13,575 bases of DNA from an uncultured Bacteroides sp. Its GTDB lineage: Bacteria; Bacteroidota; Bacteroidia; Bacteroidales; Bacteroidaceae. Both the position numbers and the translations under genes were made by a program. Shown one piece after another: positions 7,256-13,542 of this stretch (its first letter is position 1; each line of letters opens with the position of its first letter). A model generated the notes under the pieces. It made no database searches, was not told the DNA's origin, and saw only the letters and a program-made list of their open reading frames with translations. The stretch is from contig CAKUYM010000088.1 in assembly GCA_934716785.1 (NCBI GenBank), forward strand, positions 1 through 13,575, in the 5' to 3' direction.

Positions 7256-7714
7256 TCAAGGCTGTTCCGTCATCTTTTCCAAAGATATGTTGACCGCATT
7301 CATGCCTTTCTGCCCACGTTCCAAGTCAAATGTTACAATATCATTCTCCGCAATCTTTGACACGACATTATTCACGTGAAAAAAATACTTTTCAACCCCG
7401 GAAAGATTTTTAATAAAGCCAAAGCCCCTTGCCTCATTGAAGAATTCAACGCGCCCTCTCAATATGACCGGCTCTTCGTCCTCCTTCTTTGGAGTCGCTA
7501 TAATTATCTTCTCCGGATTAATCTCCTCCTTTCTACTATTATCAACAGGAGGAGTAGAAGTGATCATCCCGTTCTCATCCACATAAGCAATCATATCATC
7601 AAAACTACTTGTGCCTGACAATTTCCTGCTTTCTTTCTTCTTTTGTTTTTCTTCTCGCTTAGCAAGTCTTTTCTTCTCATTCTCACGTTTGCCAACTGTC
7701 ATGGATTTTGCCAT
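7256..7714 (-). CDS. Cold-shock-domain protein with long charged N-terminal extension
   Basis: This protein has 152 residues. The C-terminal part (about 82-147) is a cold-shock domain, an OB-fold single-strand RNA/DNA binder, with RNP1-like GFGFI (97-101) and RNP2-like YFFHVN (110-115). Ahead of it, residues 1-32 are extremely basic and charged (KRENEKKRLAKREEKQKKK), probably a disordered nucleic-acid-binding tail or coiled coil, and an acidic/Pro linker follows. A canonical CspA is about 70 residues, so half of this protein is extension. It lies 54 bp after the DEAD-box helicase gene on the same strand. No promoter or terminator is seen in that gap, so the two genes are probably co-transcribed. 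A role as an RNA chaperone is by family. Confidence 0.92.
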   Translation of the reverse strand: MAKSMTVGKRENEKKRLAKREEKQKKKESRKLSGTSSFDDMIAYVDENGMITSTPPVDNSRKEEINPEKIIIATPKKEDEEPVILRGRVEFFNEARGFGFIKNLSGVEKYFFHVNNVVSKIAENDIVTFDLERGQKGMNAVNISLEKMTEQP

Positions 7715-7768
7715 AGAATTTATATTTAGTTTTATAGAATTTCAAGTAATGTAATTGCCGATTTTAAT

Positions 7769-8893
7769 TTAAATAATAAAGTCAGCCCTATTCAGTTTCT
7801 TGCCCGTCAGTTTCTGAATGTCATTGACAAGTTTGCGTTCTTCCTGCGAACAAAACGTAAGTGCAGTTCCTTCATTTCCCGCCCTTCCGGTTCGTCCGAT
7901 ACGATGCACATAAGTTTCGGGAACATCAGGAAGGTCATAGTTGATTACCAATGGCAATTCATTGATATCAATCCCCCTGGAAGCAATATCAGTGGCTACC
8001 ATTACCCTTGTCTTTCCCGATTTGAAGTTGCCCAATGCAGACTGTCTCGCCGCCTGGCTCTTGTTTCCGTGAATAGCTTGGCTACCAATTCCCGCCTTGC
8101 CCAATATCCGGACAATCTTATCGGCATTGTGCTTCGTACGCGAGAAAATCAATACAGACTGCTTATCCGCTTTTTGCAAAATCGAAATCAGTAATTGGCT
8201 TTTCTCCTTCTTCTCCACAAAATATATCACCTGCTTGATAGACTCTACCGTAGATGATTTGGGAGTTATGTAGATCTTCACCGGATTCTTCAGCAGAGAT
8301 TTAGTCAATGCAATAATACTGTCCGGCATCGTTGCCGAAAAAAACAAGGTTTGCTTTTCTTTCGGCAGTTTCGGCAATATCCGTTTAATATCATGGATAA
8401 ATCCCATATCGAGCATACGATCAGCCTCATCAAGCACAAAATATTGTATCTTGTCCAGATGGATATGCCCTTGATTCATCAAATCGAGCAGACGCCCCGG
8501 AGTCGCTATTAGGACATCAATCCCTTTGTGCAACATATCAACCTGCGGACGTTGGTTCACGCCTCCGAAAACAACTCCGTGACGGACACGAGTATATCTT
8601 GAATAATCGGCAACACATTCACTTATCTGCAAAGCCAGTTCGCGGGTAGGCGTCAATATCAACGCTTTGATTCCCAGCTTTTTGCCTGTTTCTTTATTTT
8701 CATGCAAGTGCTGGATGATAGGAATTGCAAACGAAGCAGTCTTTCCTGTTCCCGTTTGCGCGCAACCTAATATATCTCTTTTCACTAACGCGGCAGGAAT
8801 TGCTTTTTCCTGAATAGGAGTCGGCACGGTATATCCTTTTTCTTCGATTGCCTTTAAAATCGGTTTGTTTATTTTTAAATCTTTAAATGTCAT
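7769..8893 (-). CDS. DEAD-box RNA helicase, RhlE-like, minimal core
   Basis: This 374-residue ATP-dependent RNA helicase has every core motif: the Q motif region ending PTPIQ (24-28), Walker A AQTGTGKT (45-52), PTRELA (82-87), GG (110-111), TPGR (131-134), DEAD (155-158), SAT (186-188), ATDIASRGID (300-309) and HRIGRTGR (330-337). The protein stops almost directly after the second RecA domain, with only about 35 residues beyond motif VI. The basic C-terminal tails of many RhlE and CsdA enzymes are therefore absent. The adjacent cold-shock-domain protein may supply extra RNA-binding capacity, but that is inference. The start fits MTFKDLKI, just before the Q-motif helix. The upstream gap is long (287 bp) and structured, in line with post-transcriptional control. 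Confidence 0.96.
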   Translation of the reverse strand: MTFKDLKINKPILKAIEEKGYTVPTPIQEKAIPAALVKRDILGCAQTGTGKTASFAIPIIQHLHENKETGKKLGIKALILTPTRELALQISECVADYSRYTRVRHGVVFGGVNQRPQVDMLHKGIDVLIATPGRLLDLMNQGHIHLDKIQYFVLDEADRMLDMGFIHDIKRILPKLPKEKQTLFFSATMPDSIIALTKSLLKNPVKIYITPKSSTVESIKQVIYFVEKKEKSQLLISILQKADKQSVLIFSRTKHNADKIVRILGKAGIGSQAIHGNKSQAARQSALGNFKSGKTRVMVATDIASRGIDINELPLVINYDLPDVPETYVHRIGRTGRAGNEGTALTFCSQEERKLVNDIQKLTGKKLNRADFII

Positions 8894-9136
8894 AAATGCT
8901 ATTGCTATATGGATTATAAAACTTATACTCCCGAAATTCGAGAGTATCTGATTATTGCAATAAAGCCTAATAATTCTTCTTTAGACATGAAAAGATCAGG
9001 ATTTGGGGCATCCTATTTTGCACTACACAGAGGAGTGAGAATTAGCAGAACTTGATTGTTGGATGATTTTCATTTCCGGCCTCCGTTTAAAAGACCTCCG
9101 CAGATAATCATAAAGACGGATACAAATACTTCATAG
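8894..9136 (-). promoter_or_regulatory. Long leader region of the DEAD-box helicase gene
   Basis: The gap between the helicase ATG and the RRM gene's terminator holds no convincing gene. It contains two adjacent dyads. ATACTC and GAGTAT (8925-8930, 8942-8947) enclose CGAA-A-TTCG. TTATTGCAATAA is a perfect 12-bp palindrome at 8952-8963. On the minus strand a 17-codon reading frame (9073 to 9023, stop included; peptide MKIIQQSSSANSHSSV) has GGAGG about 7 nt before its ATG. No clear TAnnTTTG box on the minus strand could be fixed. A box-like TATTTTGC on the plus strand (9014-9021) is noted. Its use as a cold-responsive 5' UTR is inference. Confidence 0.4.
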
Positions 9137-9166
9137 AAAAGCAGAAGAAAGATTTCCGCTGCTTTT
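9137..9166 (-). terminator. Hairpin terminator after the RRM gene
   Basis: AAAAGCAG (9137-9144) and CTGCTTTT (9159-9166) pair perfectly over 8 bp. An inner GAAA/TTTC pairing (9147-9150, 9153-9156) extends the stem. On the minus strand it lies 14 bp after the RRM stop codon and the stem ends in TTTT followed by CT. It separates the RRM transcript from the helicase gene. Confidence 0.65.
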
Positions 9167-9180
9167 CCCTACCCTTGGTA

Positions 9181-9483
9181 TCAATATCTTCTGGAACTAC
9201 CATAACCACCGCCACGATTTCCACCGTATGACGGTTTCTCTGCGCGAGGACGTGCAACGCTTACAGAAATAACCTTCTGGTCATATTCAACGCCGTTCAA
9301 TTCGTCTATAGCCCTTTGTCCTTCTTCTTCGTTCGCCATTTCCACAAAAGCAAATCCTCTGGATTTACCAGTTTCTCTATCCATGATTACCTTAGCTGAA
9401 GAAACCTCTCCAAACTCTTCAAATAAATTTGCCAAGTCCGCATCATTTGTGCGATAACTTAAACCTGCGATGTAAATGTTCAT
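9181..9483 (-). CDS. RRM-domain RNA-binding protein with Gly/Arg-rich tail
   Basis: This protein has 100 residues. A single RNA recognition motif fills residues 1-79: RNP2 is IYIAGL (3-8) and RNP1 is KSRGFAFVEM (40-49), with the aromatic residues that stack on RNA bases. The tail (about 80-100) is Gly/Arg/Ser-rich with NRGGGYGSSRRY, like eukaryotic and cyanobacterial glycine-rich RNA-binding proteins. Small RRM proteins of this kind (the Rbp family) have been linked to control of polysaccharide-utilisation genes in Bacteroides thetaiotaomicron. Which paralogue this is cannot be told without alignment. It has its own terminator and a good -7 box at 9612-9619, implying a 5' UTR of about 120 nt. 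Confidence 0.95.
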   Translation of the reverse strand: MNIYIAGLSYRTNDADLANLFEEFGEVSSAKVIMDRETGKSRGFAFVEMANEEEGQRAIDELNGVEYDQKVISVSVARPRAEKPSYGGNRGGGYGSSRRY

Positions 9484-9611
9484 TTAAACTTTTATTAAAA
9501 TAAATACTAAATTGGAGTGAGGAAGATAATTACAGAAAAGGCCTACTTGCTAATATTACAATTAAATAAGGAGAACTATACGATAATGATTCGCAACTCA
9601 AACTCTGGGCA
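9484..9611 (-). promoter_or_regulatory. Long 5' leader of the RRM gene
   Basis: If the -7 box at 9612-9619 is used, transcription starts near 9606 and leaves about 120 nt before the ATG at 9483. That is long for Bacteroides. It is AT-rich just before the start codon, with no strong Shine-Dalgarno. I see no stable hairpin by eye and no gene here on either strand. Confidence 0.4.
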
Positions 9612-9659
9612 CAAAGGTAATGTAATAAATCAGAAGAATGCATTTATATTCATTCTTTT
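9612..9659 (-). promoter_or_regulatory. Promoter region of the RRM gene with upstream inverted repeat
   Basis: TACCTTTG on the minus strand (9612-9619) matches TAnnTTTG. Directly upstream, AGAAGAATG (9632-9640) and CATTCTTTT (9651-9659) form a 9-bp inverted repeat with one wobble and a 10-nt spacer, spanning about -26 to -53. This is a possible regulator site. No TTTG -33 is seen. Confidence 0.5.
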
Positions 9660-9715
9660 TCGGAAGAAAGACTATTATTATCATTTATTAGCAACTAAAG
9701 TATCAGAAATATCTC

Positions 9716-9723
9716 TATTTTTG
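9716..9723 (+). promoter_or_regulatory. Candidate -7 box of the PAS-LuxR gene
   Basis: TATTTTTG matches TAnnTTTG and ends 35 bp before the ATG at 9759, giving a leader of about 30 nt. No clear -33 TTTG lies at the right distance. Confidence 0.5.
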
Positions 9724-9758
9724 CCACGTGCTAAATAATTAACGACTCATTACCCTAT

Positions 9759-10526
9759 ATGAAAAAAACTCATGCCACCCGGGAAGAGATGTGGGCCAAG
9801 CAATGCCTGACTGCTACCGACATTGATTACACCGTGTGGGAACGGGATAAATCGATGCTTCGCGAACTTTCGAAAATCACTCATAGTTGCACATTCGTTG
9901 TCGATGTTTATAAATGCTGCTACACATATGCTTCCTCGAATTTTGTCGATTTATTAGGATATGACAGCCACAAAATAGAAACTTTGGAGAAGCAAGGAGA
10001 TTATTTAGAGTCACGCATTCATCCGGATGATCGTACGCAACTTAACACATTACAAGTTGCACTAAGCCAATTCATTTACAGTCTGCCCCTCGAACAGCGG
10101 AACGACTATTCCAACATTTACAGTTTCCGCATGCTCAATGCCAAGCAGCAGTATATACGTGTCACCAGCCGTCATCAAGTTTTGGAACAAGACCGCAACG
10201 GCAAAGCATGGCTTGTAATAGGGAATATGGATATCTCACCCGACCAAAGGTATCCAGAAACAGTAGGTTGCACTGTTCTAAACTTGAAAAGTGGAGAGTT
10301 CTTCGCTCCTATTCCCTCGTTCATACCTGCCACCAATCTCACTAACCGTGAAATAGAGATATTGCGTCTTATCCAAAAAGGTCTGCCAAGTAAAGAAATT
10401 GCTGATAAACTATGCATCAGCATCCATACCGTTAACATCCATCGCCAAAACCTGTTACGCAAATTAGGTGTACAAAACTCTATTGAAGCCATCCGCTTGG
10501 GGCAGGAAACCGGACTGTTAAGTTAA
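9759..10526 (+). CDS. PAS-like sensor / LuxR-type HTH transcriptional regulator
   Basis: This cytosolic protein has 255 residues. The N-terminal part (about 40-165) reads like a PAS fold: the strand CTFVVDVYKCCYTYAS, then NFVDLLGY, then ESRIHPDDR, and at the end WLVIGNMDIS. The C-terminus (about 192-250) is a GerE/LuxR helix-turn-helix with LTNREIEILRLIQKGLPSKEIA, then LCISIHTVNIHRQNLLRKLGV. There is no receiver domain with a phospho-Asp and no autoinducer-binding domain, so it is neither a classical response regulator nor a quorum sensor. The ligand or signal is unknown; C44, C53 and C54 lie in the PAS-like region. It is a single-gene unit, convergent with the nucleotidyltransferase-like gene. 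Targets cannot be inferred. Confidence 0.93.
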   Translation: MKKTHATREEMWAKQCLTATDIDYTVWERDKSMLRELSKITHSCTFVVDVYKCCYTYASSNFVDLLGYDSHKIETLEKQGDYLESRIHPDDRTQLNTLQVALSQFIYSLPLEQRNDYSNIYSFRMLNAKQQYIRVTSRHQVLEQDRNGKAWLVIGNMDISPDQRYPETVGCTVLNLKSGEFFAPIPSFIPATNLTNREIEILRLIQKGLPSKEIADKLCISIHTVNIHRQNLLRKLGVQNSIEAIRLGQETGLLS

Positions 10527-10538
10527 TCAACTCACACA

Positions 10539-10582
10539 CATATTTTTCCAAACCGCTAATCATATTTTCCCCACCGCTAATC
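10539..10582. repeat. Two near-identical 22-23 bp direct repeats
   Basis: The segments 10539-10561 and 10561-10582 both read CATATTTT...ACCGCTAATC and differ only in the middle (TCCAA versus CCCC). They lie back to back in the 59-bp gap between two convergent genes. No hairpin terminator is seen there. Confidence 0.6.
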
Positions 10583-10585
10583 TGC

Positions 10586-11173
10586 CTAAGGCATCCATTC
10601 CATCACCCCCACCACCGGATGCAATTTTCTCCACTCCATAAAATCCTGATAACTTCGTACGCCATCCCGAATAACAGCTTGATAGTATTCCACGCCCATA
10701 ATATTCTCCGTATCAGGAGTTTCATATTTCAGTCGCAGAATAGCAAGCCTTGTCTCGTCCGTCAGAGCTCCGGAAATCCGTTCGGCTACATTCTCAAAAT
10801 AGCCGTCATACCGAGACCCCTCCCGTATATGAATCATATCAATCTGCCAAAGTTCTTCTTCCGTATCCTGATACCAGGCATGCCATTCAATACACTCTTC
10901 AACTGTATGCAGCAAATTCACACATTCAATCTTCTTGACAGACGTATTTCCTGCCAATTCAGCCATTGCCCGAAAACTATCAGGCAAAGTCAAGAAAGGA
11001 GTATAAATATGAAAATCAATATCCCGGCGCTTCATCAACAGTCCCATACGCAGAGAGCCTACCAAATTTATCCGTGCGCCGACACCTTCCCATATCGGAA
11101 TGATATGGGTTTTCTCCACTATCTCCCATGCCTTCTGCCGATTCCGTTCTGCCATATCGAGAATATTCATCAT
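10586..11173 (-). CDS. Nucleotidyltransferase-fold protein (MNT/Pol-beta-like), function unknown
   Basis: This 195-residue soluble protein fits the signature of the Pol-beta nucleotidyltransferase superfamily: G39-S40 in NLVGSLRMG, then D51 and D53 in RRDIDFHIY, with D112 in WQIDMIHI as the third acidic residue. All three acidic positions are filled, so an active nucleotidyltransferase is possible. A HEPN partner, typical of MNT toxin-antitoxin pairs, is not adjacent. Substrate is unknown; candidates by family are small-molecule or protein nucleotidylation. Two ATGs lie in tandem at the start (11171-11173 and 11168-11170) and the true one is uncertain. A -7 box (TACCTTTG on minus) at 11197-11204 makes it a single-gene unit. 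Confidence 0.8.
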   Translation of the reverse strand: MMNILDMAERNRQKAWEIVEKTHIIPIWEGVGARINLVGSLRMGLLMKRRDIDFHIYTPFLTLPDSFRAMAELAGNTSVKKIECVNLLHTVEECIEWHAWYQDTEEELWQIDMIHIREGSRYDGYFENVAERISGALTDETRLAILRLKYETPDTENIMGVEYYQAVIRDGVRSYQDFMEWRKLHPVVGVMEWMP

Positions 11174-11196
11174 TCTTCCTTTATTAAGTGAATAGG

Positions 11197-11204
11197 CAAA
11201 GGTA
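11197..11204 (-). promoter_or_regulatory. Candidate -7 box of the nucleotidyltransferase-like gene
   Basis: Minus-strand TACCTTTG matches TAnnTTTG exactly and ends 23 bp before the ATG, giving a leader of about 18 nt with AAAGGAAG just before the start codon. Confidence 0.6.
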
Positions 11205-11261
11205 GGAAAATGCCCCGATATATAGCTATAAATAACTATTTAATACTCCGGTTAATCAACC

Positions 11262-11269
11262 TAACTTTG
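11262..11269 (+). promoter_or_regulatory. Candidate -7 box of the helD-like gene
   Basis: TAACTTTG matches TAnnTTTG and ends 44 bp before the ATG at 11314. It is divergent from the nucleotidyltransferase-like promoter about 60 bp away. A perfect 10-bp palindrome TATAGCTATA (11221-11230) lies between the two. Confidence 0.6.
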
Positions 11270-11313
11270 CCGTCCCTTACAAACTTTTAATTTCCTCTAA
11301 ACGATATTCCCAT

Positions 11314-13422
11314 ATGATATTCAACAGAACAGAGAAACAGGAGAAAGAATACTTGCAACAAGTTATCAACATCATTAACGATACGATAAACAGTACGGAC
11401 AAGTCAGTCAAGGAGCATGTGGACACCTTGCAGGAATACAAAGATTACCTATGGTCAAACAAAGACATCGATCCACATGAAATCCGTTCCATGCGCGAAA
11501 GCATCCTGAATCATTTTGCACGGGGAGAAAGCGTGATTGACAAACGCAACCGCCTGAGTAAGATACTGGATATACCCTATTTCGGACGAGTAGACTTCAA
11601 GGGAAAAAAGGATACCAGCGGTTCCCTACCTATTTATATAGGGATACATACATTTTTTGATTTCAACAAAAAGAGGAATCTGATATATGACTGGCGGGCA
11701 CCTATTTCGAGTATGTTCTACGATTATGAATTGGGTGAAGCGGCTTATTCTTCTCCTGCAGGAGAAGTCCATGGAATTATTTCACTCAAACGCCAATATC
11801 GTATCCGTAAAGGAATAATGGAATACATGATTGAAAGCTCTGTCACTGTTCACGACGACATCCTGCAAAAAGAACTCAAATCCAATGCAGACGACAAGAT
11901 GAGAAACATCGTCATGACCATTCAGCGCGAGCAGAACCGAATCATTCGTAACGAGACTGCCCCTGTACTCATCATACAGGGAGTTGCCGGTTCGGGAAAG
12001 ACCTCTATTGCACTGCATCGCATTGCCTACCTGCTGTATGCACAAAAAGGACATCTCTTCTCCAAAGATATCCTGATTATTTCCCCAAATAAAGTATTTG
12101 CCGACTACATATCCAATGTTCTTCCTGAACTTGGCGAGACAACCGTGCCGGAAACCAGCATGGAACAAATCCTCTCCACAGTCCTTGACCATAAATACAA
12201 ATACCAAAATTTCTTTGAGCAGGTGACGGAACTGTTGGAAAAGCCGACAGCGGATTTCATCGGGCGCATACAATATAAAGCCTCCTTCGAGTTCGTATCG
12301 CGGCTCGACAAATTTATCCTGTATGTAGAAAACAATTATTTCAAAGCGACAGATGTAACACTTTCCAAACGAATCGCCATCCCAGCCGGATTTATCAGCG
12401 AGCAGTTCGAACGATTCCACCGCTATCCCATGCGACAGCGGTTTGATACGATGACAGACTACATCTTGGACATGATGAAACTTCAATATAATCTCACTGT
12501 CACCACTGCGGAAAAGAACATGCTGAAGAAAGAGATAAAGAGTATGTTTGCAGGAAACAACGCCCTGCAAGTCTATAAAGACTTTTTCAAGTGGACAGGA
12601 AAGCCTGATATGTTCCAAATGCGCAAAAACCGCACATTGGAATATGCGGATTTAGCCCCTTTAGCCTATCTACACATCGCATTAAATGGAAACAATGCCC
12701 AGTCTTGCATCAAACATCTCCTGATAGATGAAATGCAAGACTACTCTCCTATACAATACAAAGTAATTCAGAAGCTATATCCCTGCCGGAAAACGATTCT
12801 CGGAGATGCCTCCCAATCTGTCAACCCTTACGGTTCTTCCACTGCCGATATGATTCAAAGAGCATTTACTACAGGAGAAATAATGAAACTCTGCAAGAGC
12901 TATCGCTCTACCTTTGAAATAACAGACTTTGCGCAGAAAATTCAGCCGAACCATGAATTAGAACCGGTTATACGACACGGAGAACAACCTCGAATCCTCC
13001 AATATCCCAGTGTAGAAAAAGAAGTTCTCGGTATCTACGACCTAATAAGTTCTTTCAAAAATTCCAACAGTACTTCATTGGGAATCATCTGCAAGACCGA
13101 ATCTCAAGCAAGAGAACTTGCACAAAAGCTCCAGAGTTACACAGATGGCATTTCACTATTGTCCAATCAAAGTTCCGCTTATGCGAAAGGAATCGTCATT
13201 ACTTCCGCCCACATGGCAAAAGGTCTGGAATTTGATGAAGTGATTATCCCGCAAATTGATGAAAACAATTATCATTCCGGCATTGATAAAAATATGCTTT
13301 ATGTAGCTGTGACAAGAGCCATGCACAAGCTGACCTTAACTTATTCTGCACCCTCGCCCATTTGCCAATTCTTGGATGCATCCAAGCTATTGACAAAAAA
13401 AAGAAATCTTTTTGTTTTTTAA
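11314..13422 (+). CDS. helD: HelD-like UvrD/Rep-type ATPase (RNA polymerase-associated)
   Basis: This 702-residue protein has HelD rather than UvrD architecture. An N-terminal helical arm (about 1-85, EKEYLQQVINIINDTINS then ARGESVIDKRNRL) leads into a domain with PIYIG, DWRAPISSMFYDYE (126-139) and LKRQYRI (158-164). An SF1 motor follows: Walker A GVAGSGKT (223-230), Walker B IDEMQD (471-476), motif III GDASQSV (497-503), SYRST (529-533), motif V TSAHMAKGLEFDEV (630-643) and motif VI YVAVTRA (663-669). A family-specific insert (about 270-460) splits the first RecA domain. In Gram-positive bacteria HelD pries nucleic acid off stalled RNA polymerase and recycles it; the same role here is by homology. 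B. subtilis HelD is about 70 residues longer. Motor motifs appear complete. It is a single-gene unit with its own promoter. Confidence 0.9.
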   Translation: MIFNRTEKQEKEYLQQVINIINDTINSTDKSVKEHVDTLQEYKDYLWSNKDIDPHEIRSMRESILNHFARGESVIDKRNRLSKILDIPYFGRVDFKGKKDTSGSLPIYIGIHTFFDFNKKRNLIYDWRAPISSMFYDYELGEAAYSSPAGEVHGIISLKRQYRIRKGIMEYMIESSVTVHDDILQKELKSNADDKMRNIVMTIQREQNRIIRNETAPVLIIQGVAGSGKTSIALHRIAYLLYAQKGHLFSKDILIISPNKVFADYISNVLPELGETTVPETSMEQILSTVLDHKYKYQNFFEQVTELLEKPTADFIGRIQYKASFEFVSRLDKFILYVENNYFKATDVTLSKRIAIPAGFISEQFERFHRYPMRQRFDTMTDYILDMMKLQYNLTVTTAEKNMLKKEIKSMFAGNNALQVYKDFFKWTGKPDMFQMRKNRTLEYADLAPLAYLHIALNGNNAQSCIKHLLIDEMQDYSPIQYKVIQKLYPCRKTILGDASQSVNPYGSSTADMIQRAFTTGEIMKLCKSYRSTFEITDFAQKIQPNHELEPVIRHGEQPRILQYPSVEKEVLGIYDLISSFKNSNSTSLGIICKTESQARELAQKLQSYTDGISLLSNQSSAYAKGIVITSAHMAKGLEFDEVIIPQIDENNYHSGIDKNMLYVAVTRAMHKLTLTYSAPSPICQFLDASKLLTKKRNLFVF

Positions 13423-13441
13423 TACAGATATTATATATTTG
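13411..13441 (+). promoter_or_regulatory. Full-consensus Bacteroides promoter overlapping the end of helD
   Basis: TTTG at 13411-13414 and TATATTTG at 13434-13441 are separated by 19 nt, the consensus layout TTTG-N19-21-TAnnTTTG. It is the only promoter in the window with an exact match to both elements. Predicted start of transcription is about 13445-13449, just past the helD stop codon. Confidence 0.7.
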
Positions 13442-13473
13442 AAGCCTAAAAACCAAAAACTGATAGCGGAATA

Positions 13474-13521
13474 ATGGAAATTAAATCATCTGTCAAACCA
13501 CGGCTCTTTCATTTAAAGTAG
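13474..13521 (+). CDS. Possible 15-aa leader peptide
   Basis: The frame ATG...TAG encodes MEIKSSVKPRLFHLK. A purine-rich AGCGGAATA precedes the ATG. It lies inside the short transcription unit between promoter and terminator, the layout of a leader peptide, although no run of one regulatory amino acid is present (three Lys, one Arg, two Ser, two Leu). It is short enough to arise by chance. Confidence 0.25.
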   Translation: MEIKSSVKPRLFHLK

Positions 13522-13542
13522 AAATAATGATATATTTCCCCT

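Noticed and set aside
7160..7360. 66-aa plus-strand frame over the candidate small RNA
   Set aside because: It crosses the terminator hairpin and T run and continues antisense to the cold-shock gene, so it is unlikely to be translated.
9014..9021. TATTTTGC plus-strand promoter-like box in the helicase leader
   Set aside because: One base short of TAnnTTTG, and it would drive a transcript with no gene on that strand before the RRM gene's antisense; kept only as a remark in the leader entry.
9517..9738. 73-aa plus-strand reading frame between the RRM gene and the PAS-LuxR gene
   Set aside because: Low-complexity composition with no recognisable motif. It runs through the RRM gene's promoter and the -7 box of the PAS-LuxR gene, so it is most likely non-coding.
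9759..10526. Quorum-sensing LuxR receptor
   Set aside because: The N-terminus has a PAS-like pattern and no autoinducer-binding domain; only the DNA-binding domain is shared with LuxR.
10619..11191. 190-aa plus-strand frame opposite the nucleotidyltransferase-like gene
   Set aside because: The minus-strand frame has the GS, D-x-D and third Asp pattern plus its own promoter box, whereas this frame is rich in His, Ser and Pro without a motif.
11782..12618. 278-aa open frame antisense to helD
   Set aside because: Long, but it lies wholly opposite a gene with intact SF1 motifs, has no domain I recognise and no promoter box; it looks like a shadow produced by codon bias.
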